From Aurantiochytrium sp. KH105 (taxonomy: Eukaryota > Sar > Bigyra > Thraustochytrida > Thraustochytriidae): a stretch of 64,000 bases of DNA. Under the pieces are notes generated by a model that had not been told where the DNA came from, did not search any database, and saw only the letters and a list, made by a program, of their open reading frames with translations. The translations under genes and the position numbers were made by a program. Positions 47,801 to 56,046 of this stretch are shown here, one piece after another. The DNA lies in assembly GCA_003116975.1 (NCBI GenBank), contig BGKB01000017.1:248001-312000 (forward strand), read 5' to 3'. The number at the start of each line of letters is the position of its first letter. The stretch's first letter is position 1.

Positions 47801-48603
47801 TGGGCCTCGACGCTAGGTCTTTTGTCTGCCCTTTGCTTTTGCCTTTTGCTTTTGTGCTGCTGAGACTCGCCCTGCTTTTTTGCCTGCCTTTGGGGCGCGC
47901 CCCCTTTCCCGCCTCGCCGTCGCGGTTCGAGACCCGACTGGCCTCGCGCGGCGCTCGAGACGGGCTCTTCTTGCGAAAGCAGCGCAGGCCGGACGTCCGC
48001 TCTGCTGCTGGTCGGCCTGCGCGGGCAAGCGCGGCGAGCGCAGCACGAGGCTGTGCTGTCGCCGTTGTCGGTTTGCCACTCCTGTCTTTCCAAATGGACA
48101 GCGCGACAAGGAGGCAAGGAAGAAGCAGGCGACATTTTGACATGTTATGACACGACTCACTGACCATGGCTTGGCATGAAAGGCTTGTTGCGACGATCGA
48201 TGGGCGTCGCCGCGTCTCATAAACGCTGCGCTCCTGGGCGCAATGATTTTGCGATGCAGCGAGCAGCCTTCATTCTTGGCCATAGTCTCCGCTCGGAGGA
48301 GAATACAAACAAGCAAGCCCTTGATTTTTTAGGTGGTCGCGACTCCTCCTGCGAGTGCCAAGTCTGGCATGCGACGAGCTTTGCGTTCGAAGATGATGCT
48401 TACGATTACCGTCGTCTACGAAAAAATTGGTGTACGTACGTCTATGTTCTTTGGATCGGACAAATGCTGTGACGATGACGGTGTATACTCGAGACTTGAT
48501 CCGCCCAGGGCGGACAGCGTAAGAGAAGAAGAGACCCTGTGTACCGAAAAAAAAAAGGGGGGAGGAGAGGGGATATGTTCGCTCTTGCTGTTGACGACTC
48601 GAA
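47801..48603. other. Spacer between phosphotransferase and FYVE genes
   Basis: 803 bases, GC-rich to about 48170 (FYVE promoter side) and AT-richer afterwards. A GGTTCGAGACC word near 47925 is not part of a tRNA. No gene seen. Confidence 0.45.
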
Positions 48604-49929
48604 TTACTGCGCCTTGACAATGGAGAAGCAGCGAATCTTGAGGAGCTTGCAGATTGCGTTGGTGACCCAAATGATAAAGTGAGCGAATTGAACACAAATT
48701 GCCACAGCATGGGCGAGAAGCGCAGCCTCGATGGCAGTGTCCAGGTCCGGATGGCTCTCCTCGGTCGTGTCGGCGTGGTAGAGCAAGGCAATGATAATGG
48801 GGATGGGAAAGAGAATGGAGTGAAAGAGAGGAGACTCAATGTGGCAGACCGAGGCGACAATGATGCGGTTCGACAGATGCGAGTGCAGCATGCCCAGGAT
48901 GATGACAAATGGAATTGGGTACGCATGAAAAAGCTCCTTGGCAGGGGACAGGGCATAAATAGAGATCTGATACGCCTGTGCCAGCCAAAGGGGAAGCGTG
49001 AGGATGAGCGCGCGGCTAAAGTTGCCTGGTGACTTGGCGACGTTGATGATGCTGGTCACGGCCAGAATGATGGGGAAGACGGCCGCAATGGCGAGTGCCA
49101 CGGTGCGAACCTCCAATACATCGAGGAGGCCGACGGGAACGCGCGCGTCGACAAGATGGGCGAGGAGCTCGTTGATGGAAAGCTTCCAGAAGGCAGAGCC
49201 AAAGATGGCCGTGACGAGGTTGAGCGCGATGGAGAGGTACTGGCCTTCGGTGACGCCAAAATTTGCCACCTGGGCACGAAGAACGTGCACGTGGTTCTCC
49301 TCCCATTGGCAGAGAAAGAACGGGATTTGGAGCGTTCCGAGAGAAATGATAGTGCTGATCGTGGGGCCGTAGCCCATGAGACTGCAAAGCCCGAGGCCAA
49401 TAAAGTTCGTTCCGAGCGAGTCGCATCCGTGGTCAAAGAGCTGTCCCAGCGGCGAGGATGACTGCGTGCGTCGCGCTTGTTTGCCGTCCATTGCATCAAA
49501 AGTCTGTGTCAAACAATCGACGAGAGTGTGAGAGAGAAGCGATTAAAGGCAAGTGAAAAATTCAGTCAGCAAGTGAATTCGTGTGCATGTGTGCATCAGG
49601 TCGGGCAGAGATGTAAACGAAGCAAGGTGCAGCGACGAACGTACCTGGTACATGAAGAGACAGTAAGCGTTGATAAAGTAGACCCAGGAAGGGCTCTCGC
49701 CCTGGAGACGCGGATCGTAGATGAGGGCCAGGATACCAATGGCAAAGAGATGGCCGAGACCTATCAAGGTGACGACGTTGGGCGCCATGGTGTCGGGCAG
49801 AAGCTCGGCGCACTTGGCCCAAAACGGGTTAAGCTTGTTATCTAGCCACGAGTACTCGCCCCCCTTGTACTTGTAGTTGAGCAATGCGCTCAGGCCGCGG
49901 TGGGGAATGTACCCATCGTCGGACGCCAT
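48604..49929 (-). CDS. Ethanolamine/choline phosphotransferase (CDP-alcohol phosphatidyltransferase), two exons
   Basis: Last step of the Kennedy pathway: transfers phosphoethanolamine or phosphocholine from its CDP form to diacylglycerol. Exons 49645-49929 and 48604-49503 join in phase across a 141-bp GT-AG intron, giving 394 residues. The family signature DG-x2-AR-x8-G-x3-D-x3-D is complete: DGKQARRTQSSSPLGQLFDHGCDS, beginning near residue 101. The N-terminus (GLSALLNYKYKGGEYSWLDN, NPFWAKCAELLPDTMAPNVVTLIG) matches EPT1/CPT1 proteins. Several hydrophobic segments follow, as expected of an ER or Golgi membrane enzyme. Headgroup specificity cannot be read. MASDDGYIPHRG was taken as the start, although the frame is open with ATGs far upstream. 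Confidence 0.9.
49504..49644 (-). other. 141-bp GT-AG intron of the phosphotransferase gene
   Basis: Donor TACCAG|GTACGT and acceptor GACACAG|ACTTTTG on the minus strand. Phase 0 joining restores the conserved run FMYQ-TFDAMDGKQAR. Confidence 0.9.
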
Positions 49930-50002
49930 GGTTTCCTCGTGCTCTGCAATCCTTCCTCCCGCACCTTGGGCGTCCGTCCAGAAACCTCTACGCTCTGGCT
50001 TT

Positions 50003-50063
50003 AGCTCTGGCTCCGGCTCTGGCTCTGGCTCTACCTCTAGCTCTACCTCTAGCTCTAGCTCTC
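50003..50063. repeat. GGCTCT/ACCTCT hexanucleotide repeat
   Basis: About ten hexamers in the leader of the phosphotransferase gene. Read in frame on the minus strand they would encode alternating Glu-Leu/Val/Pro. Confidence 0.8.
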
Positions 50064-51966
50064 CGTTCGTCCCTTCCTTGGATCGTTGGATGGATCGATC
50101 GTCCGTGCGTCCACGCGCTCGTCCGCGCTCGCTTGGCTTCGACGGGTGAGCGTCAGAAAATGAATTGCGCCCTTGGCCTGCCTGCAAAGCGCCGCGATGG
50201 CTGCGCCTACTTCCCGCGGCCGCAGCAGCAGCAGGCAGGCAGGCGCGGGCGCCTCCGCACGCGCGCGCGCGCCTCCCCCTCCTCCCCTCCCTGTCTCCCC
50301 GCCGCGCAGCCGGCCTCTCTCCCGCCGCGCGCAAGCCCGCCCGCCGCGCGCCGTCCACTCGGCTCTGCCGCCGCGTCGTCGCTGCAGCGCCCTCGTCTCT
50401 CTCTCTCTCTCTCCCTCTCGCCCCGGGTCCGGCGCCAGGGCGGCGCAAGAGGGCGCTCCGCCTCTGCGGCGCCCGCGGCGCGCGTTGCCTCCACCCCGCG
50501 GTACACATGCGTCCCCGGGGACGGGTGTGCGCCACGGGGTGTGCGCCTGGCGGCGACTCACGCAGCGCAGGGCGGCGCAGGGCGGCGCGGCAGCGCGGCG
50601 CGCGCGCGCGGAGTAGGGTGGCGGCGCGTGGAGAGGGCGAGCGGGGGAGGGCGCGGGACGGCCGGAGACGGCGCGGAGGAATGGGAAGTAGGGTGGCGGC
50701 GGAGGCGGCGGCGCGCGCGCGCCCGCTCGGCCCGCGGCCCGTGGGCCATTTCCGCCCTCCTTGTTTTTTCCCTTCTTCCTTCCTTCCTTTCTTTCTTTCT
50801 TTTTTTCCATTCTTTCCCTTTTTAGGTTTCTTTACCATAAACACCGATGAGCACTGTCGGCAGCGGCGTGCTTGCTCGCCGTTGCTTGCAGTTGCTTGCT
50901 TGCCATTGCTTGCATACTTGCGTGCCGTCGATCCATGCCAGTGCTTTGCCATGTTTCTGCCGACGACGGCATGCTGCAGCTGGCTGTGACTGGCCGACGA
51001 TCGTCCCTGTCTTGAAAAGAGAGTCGCAGAGCCTAGCTAGGCCTCGCTCGCGACGATGTTGCTTGGAACTCGGTGAACGAAATGAATGGCACGTAGAGAA
51101 CGCCCACACTTTCGTTCGACCATCCAAACCACGAGCGAGCAGCTGCAGAAGCATGCACCGCAAGCACCTGCAAGGACCTGCAAGCAACCTCATGCAAGAA
51201 GAAGCAAATGCAAGCGATACACCGATCACGGCCTCCACAGAGGCGTGATCGCGATTATTAGGCTGGTCGTTTCGGCAGGGACCCCTCCCTTGCCGTCCAC
51301 CGTGGCCGCTGGCCAGGCCTTGATTTTTATTTATCTTTGCCAGGGACTCGGCTTGATCGACCTACGTCGTTGACGTCGTTGACATCGCCGTCGCTCGATG
51401 GTGCCTAACCTCCGTTCAACTCCTTCGTTGATTCGCCCAACCGTCTCGCAAGATCGATCGCTCGTCCGCGCAGAGGAACCCCTGCTGCATATCCCGCACG
51501 CACGCGGCCGCGACCCGCAACCCGCTCTCGCTGGCCAGCCTCCGCGCAATCAGGCCGGCACTCTGCGCATCCCCATCGAGCTCATGGGACCAGAAAGCAA
51601 GCAAGAAAGAAAGCAAGAAAGAAAGCAAGAAAGCAAGAAAGCAAGGAAGCAGAGCAAAGCCGGAAAAGAAAAAGAAAAAACTTTTTCGCGCCCCCCTCTC
51701 TGGGGGTGGTGCGCAAGTCTCTGCGCCCGCCGGCGCAGGGCCCGCGGCGGAACTTTCGTTTGTGCCCCCCTCTCGGCTCCGCCCGCACTTTCAGTATGCC
51801 GGAAGGGAGCCGGGAACGGCGGCGGGGCGCGAGTCTGCGCAGAGGCCCGTGCACGTGCTGCAGAAAGACGCGCGGCGTGCCCCCCCGCGCGCCCGCAGCG
51901 CGGGAGCTGCTCGAGCTCGCGCTGCAGAAACAGAATCGAGCGGCACGCCGGCAGGGACGCGCGCGC

Positions 51967-52070
51967 GAGGCGAGCCCAGGCGAGGCGAGCCCAGGCGCGG
52001 AGAGCCCAGGCGAGCCCAGGCGAGCCCAGGCGAGCCCAGGCCAGGCCAGGCCAGGCCAGGCGAGGCGAGC
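51967..52070. repeat. GAGCCCAGGC minisatellite
   Basis: Ten-base units GAGCCCAGGC with five-base GAGGC interruptions and a terminal CCAGG run, between divergent genes. Confidence 0.85.
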
Positions 52071-52426
52071 CCGCGCAGAGAAAGGGCCCGCGCGGAGAGC
52101 GAACGACACAGGGAGAGGGGCCGGAGCGCCAGCGCGTGCCGCGAGCAGTTTTTGGGGTAAAACACCAACAACTACATTTGGAGCGAGGCTTCCTTTGGAG
52201 GTGGAGACTTCGCTTGGCGAGGCGAGGTGAAGCGAGGTGTCGTGCGCGCAGCGCGGCGCGGCGCGGCGAGGAAGGCCAGCGCAGACGCTGGAGCTCCTGA
52301 CCGTCAGTCTGTCCGTCTGTCAGTCTGTCAGACAGACTCTCTGTCGGTAAAGTGCAGATAGGGTAAGGTGAAGAATCACCTGCACACGGCGGAAACACAC
52401 CGACAAAAGAAGCAAAGGAAAGCACG

Positions 52427-55400
52427 ATGCTTTCCAAGCTACGCAAGACCGGCGCCGCAGCGCGGAAACGCAGAAGCATCGGATCGCAAGCATCGGAAAA
52501 GTCCCGAGGAATGGACCCCAAACAGCTCGCCAAACTCGAACACACCTTCGAAAGCCAAGGCGACGATGACTCGACAGACGATGCGAACGTGAAAAGCTTT
52601 GTCAGCACCATGTCGCAGCCGCTCACACAGGGCGAAGTCGCCTTCCTCTGCAAGTCGGCACGACTCTACGTACAAAGGTACGCCAACGACGAAGGTCCGC
52701 GCGTCAATGCTCGGCAGGGCGTCGTCCTCTTTGTTGACATTAGCGGATTCACGCGCATGGGCATCACGCTGCGGGACAAACTCAGCCCCGTCACCGCCGT
52801 CGAGCGCTTCTCACGGAACGCAGTCGACATCATCACATCGTGGACGAAGATCGTCGAGCGCTACGGAGGCGACGTCGTCAAATACGCTGGCGATGCCCTT
52901 CTGTGCACCTGGCTCGTCCCCTCTGCCGAGGATCGCAGAGCCGCCGAGTACGCGCGGTCCAAAGCGCAGCGCTTCGCCGAATCAGAAGGCCGCGCCGCGA
53001 GCCTTCAGAGCGACCCGGAGCAAGCCGCAACCTTGGAACAGCTCATGCGGCTCGCCAATCGCGCGGCCCTCGACATGCTCAAGCACCCGCAAAACGAAGA
53101 TCTCAAAATTACCTTGCACGGAGGCATTGGCGTGGGCACCTTGCAAAACATTTTCCTTTGCGACGGCACTGGCAGTCTCCGGTGGAATCTCGTCACCGGT
53201 CAGGCCGTCAATGACGCCTCTGCGCTCATGGAAATCTCTGCACGCGGCGAAGTCTCCGTCGCCAACGACGCTGCCTTTGCAGAAAACGGCGAGTGCTGGA
53301 CTATTACTGCTCAATCCGTGCACTCAAAGGACGTCATGCACTTTGCGCAAAGCCCAGAGGACTACTCGAGCCTTCGTCCGCAGTCTTTTATGCCAATCTT
53401 CTTTGGCGCCTCCCCCGTCGCCCCGCCAAGCCTCCCCATGCGCCCCCGCGGCACCCGGGCGCGTCACATTCCCAAGGAAATCAACGCCACACTGGCCCAT
53501 AACCGTGCCGTCGCGGTCTCGGCTGCGGTCGCTGCCGCCGTGCAGCGAGGACCCAGCCTGAACCCGCGCGCCGTGCGCGCCTTCATTCCGCTGGCCCTCA
53601 GAGGTCGCATCAATCGCTACGCCTTCCAAGGAGGCGAGCTCCGCTGGTGTGCCACCATGTTTGTTTCCATTCCAGATGTCAAGGTTGGCCCCGAGCAGGA
53701 CGAGGTGGGAGACCTCGTCGGTCTCCACAATTTCAACGACATCTTCCTCAACGTGTCTCGTCTCATTCATAACTCGAACGGCGAGGTGCGTGATCTCTTG
53801 TATGACGACAAGGGCGTTGTCTTTATTGCCGTCTTTGGCGCCTACCGCCGTCTGGAAAACAGCGAGCTCTGGCTCATGCGCGCAGCTCGAGCAATTCGCC
53901 GCCAAATTCCCAAGTGCGCAATTGGGGCCGCCGCCGGCCTGTGCTTCGCCGGTCTTTGCGGATCAAACCGTCGACACGACTTTATGGTCATGGGCAGCTC
54001 AGTCAACGAGGCTGCCCGCCTCATGGGAGGGGCGGTCGGCCGGAGCAGCGAGACCGAAGGTTGCATCATCGTTGATGATAAAATCCATGATAGCACGGAC
54101 CGCTATTACGTCTACGAAACCTGCGTCGTGCACAAAGAAAAGGCGACCTACACGGAAAAATTTGTGGGCAATATTCTCAGAAAAAGGCGCCACAACACGC
54201 GTCGCGGAACCTTGACCGACATGCCTCACTCAACGCAGGTCGGTCGCTCGGTGTGCGAAGGCCTTATTCAGAACTTTGTCGAAATCAACTCGGATTCCTT
54301 GGCGCTCATGACCATTGAAGGCGGACCGGGACTAGGCAAGACAACAATGGCCAACTGGATGCGGAAAACGTTGCAATACCCGCTTCTCTTCACCCATGCC
54401 AACGCCGGGACCATGGACGAGCCTTTTGCTGCCTTGCGTCGCCTTGTTGAGCGGGCCCTCGAAATCAATCGAGACATGGAAAACTCTGGCGATCTCTTCG
54501 CACGCCTCGACGAGATTGAAGCCGACTTTGATATATCCAGAGAGCGACTCGCTTTCCTTCTCCCCTTTGTTGCACGAGCGATCGGGGTAGAGGACGAAGC
54601 GGACGCTGCCGAAGGCGACGCGACCGCCGCCGCCAACAACGCCAAGGCGAAGCCCAGGGGCACGCTGCGGCGCACGTCGAGTTGGGCAAGCTTCTCAAGT
54701 CTTCAGAGCAACAACAATATTGATATGGAGGACCTGCATCGCGTTTACGAGCTCTTGCTGGATGTATTTCGCATCATGCGAGGCGAGGAAAAGACCCTGC
54801 TCGTCATCATCGAGGACGCCGTATGGCTCGACCCGGCCTCACGGCGTCTCCTCCTGGAAATGTGCGAGCGCAAGGACGAGACCGGCAGCCTGGTTCTGGC
54901 CATGACCTTTCGCTCGGACTCTGATGCGGACAAAGTCTCTGGCGAGTGGCAGGCCTGTGTCGCTGAAATGTGCAAGGCTGTGGGCAAACAGACCAAGATC
55001 AAACTCGAACCGTTTTCGCGCGATGCGACACGGGCGCTTATCACGCAGATCCTTGAACAGCGCGGCCTGGAACCCAGCATCGGGCCCTTGCGGCGCGCCT
55101 CGGTCTTCATGATGAAGTCTAATTCCCCCTCCACGAGCAAAATCTTTAGCATTCACGACGACGTCGCCGATTTGGTGTACCGCAAGACCGAGGGCAACCC
55201 AGGTGCCATTGTGGAGAAAACAAACATGCTTTTTGACAAGGCTTGTGTGATGTTGAACAAAAATCGTGAGGTCGTCTTTAGCTCTGAAAAGAAGCGCGAA
55301 CTCGCGGAGCAGAGCTCGGCCCAATCTGTACTGGAGCTCTTTCTCGATCGCTTTGATCAGCTCGATGAGGAGGAACAGGCGGTTATCAAGGTCGCGGCCT

Positions 55401-55771
55401 GCATTGGAATGGCGCAAGGTCATTCGGATGCCATTCAATTTGATTCCAAGGTTGTGCGCCGAATTTTCGAAGTAGAGGCTCGCAGCAATCCTCGACGCGC
55501 GCTCGGAAGGCAGCAAATCGAACTCATTCTTACGGAGCTTGCAAAAAAGGGATTTTTGCAGCACAAGGAAGAAGCAAGATCGCGCAAGTCGAAGCGACGA
55601 ATGTGGGAATTCGTATCGCCTTCAGCTCTGCGAGCCGTCTTGGATATCGTTCCTCATGACCGTCGTCGTAAAATCCAGATGCTTGTCGAAAAGAATGAGC
55701 GCACGACATACCCTTACGAGCCAATTCCGTACGACCCCATTGAACGCCTCGATGCAGCTGGTATTTCCTAG
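52427..55771 (+). CDS. Soluble adenylyl cyclase-like protein: two class III cyclase domains plus NTPase
   Basis: Protein of 1114 residues resembling ADCY10 (soluble, bicarbonate-responsive adenylyl cyclase). C1 at about 95-285: VVLFVDISGFTRMG with the first metal Asp near 104, then GGDVVKYAGDALLCTW with the second. C2 at about 400-560: RWCATMFVSIPDV and GLCFAGLCGSNRRHDFMVMGSSVNEAARLMG, the usual sAC second-half motif. An AAA/STAND-type ATPase follows with Walker A GGPGLGKTT (about 632-640) and a Walker B-like LLVIIEDAVWLD near 790. The tail is helical. Human sAC is about 1600 residues, so the C-terminal part is shorter here. No membrane segment is seen. Predicted reaction: ATP to cAMP; guanylyl activity cannot be excluded. 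Convergent with a class C GPCR. Confidence 0.9.
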   Translation: MLSKLRKTGAAARKRRSIGSQASEKSRGMDPKQLAKLEHTFESQGDDDSTDDANVKSFVSTMSQPLTQGEVAFLCKSARLYVQRYANDEGPRVNARQGVVLFVDISGFTRMGITLRDKLSPVTAVERFSRNAVDIITSWTKIVERYGGDVVKYAGDALLCTWLVPSAEDRRAAEYARSKAQRFAESEGRAASLQSDPEQAATLEQLMRLANRAALDMLKHPQNEDLKITLHGGIGVGTLQNIFLCDGTGSLRWNLVTGQAVNDASALMEISARGEVSVANDAAFAENGECWTITAQSVHSKDVMHFAQSPEDYSSLRPQSFMPIFFGASPVAPPSLPMRPRGTRARHIPKEINATLAHNRAVAVSAAVAAAVQRGPSLNPRAVRAFIPLALRGRINRYAFQGGELRWCATMFVSIPDVKVGPEQDEVGDLVGLHNFNDIFLNVSRLIHNSNGEVRDLLYDDKGVVFIAVFGAYRRLENSELWLMRAARAIRRQIPKCAIGAAAGLCFAGLCGSNRRHDFMVMGSSVNEAARLMGGAVGRSSETEGCIIVDDKIHDSTDRYYVYETCVVHKEKATYTEKFVGNILRKRRHNTRRGTLTDMPHSTQVGRSVCEGLIQNFVEINSDSLALMTIEGGPGLGKTTMANWMRKTLQYPLLFTHANAGTMDEPFAALRRLVERALEINRDMENSGDLFARLDEIEADFDISRERLAFLLPFVARAIGVEDEADAAEGDATAAANNAKAKPRGTLRRTSSWASFSSLQSNNNIDMEDLHRVYELLLDVFRIMRGEEKTLLVIIEDAVWLDPASRRLLLEMCERKDETGSLVLAMTFRSDSDADKVSGEWQACVAEMCKAVGKQTKIKLEPFSRDATRALITQILEQRGLEPSIGPLRRASVFMMKSNSPSTSKIFSIHDDVADLVYRKTEGNPGAIVEKTNMLFDKACVMLNKNREVVFSSEKKRELAEQSSAQSVLELFLDRFDQLDEEEQAVIKVAACIGMAQGHSDAIQFDSKVVRRIFEVEARSNPRRALGRQQIELILTELAKKGFLQHKEEARSRKSKRRMWEFVSPSALRAVLDIVPHDRRRKIQMLVEKNERTTYPYEPIPYDPIERLDAAGIS

Positions 55772-56046
55772 ATTCGTGTTTCCAACCGAATTGCGTGGCT
55801 GGGCGCACCACATCTATTTCCAAAAATCTCCCCGCATTGTCTCCTGGGGTTGGTTTTCTTCCCCCTTTTCTCCCCTTTGCCGGGGATGATTATTGATTGA
55901 ACAGTATAGTTACGCTGATTATATACTCACGTTTCTTTTGGGGTGCGATTTGAGGCACGATGAGGAGAAGTAAGCTGAGTGCACGTGTCTCTTGGTCCTT
56001 TTTTTTTTCCGAGCTTATTCAGCAAAAGTGCTTACTTTACTCGGGC

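Larger units (their letters stand above)
49930..52426. other. 2.5-kb divergent spacer with many simple repeats
   Basis: Between the phosphotransferase (-) and sAC-like (+) starts. It contains a GGCTCT hexanucleotide tract (50003-50063), CT runs (about 50395-50420), TTCC/TTTC runs (50775-50810), a GAAAGCAA patch (51597-51650), a GAGCCCAGGC minisatellite (51967-52070), and a GTCT tract (52300-52335). A minus-strand frame upstream of the phosphotransferase stays open to an ATG at 50952, but its Arg/Ala/Pro composition argues against coding. Confidence 0.5.

Noticed and set aside
47915-47945. GGTTCGAGACC resembling a tRNA T-arm
   Set aside because: No matching acceptor, D-arm or anticodon arm could be folded around it.
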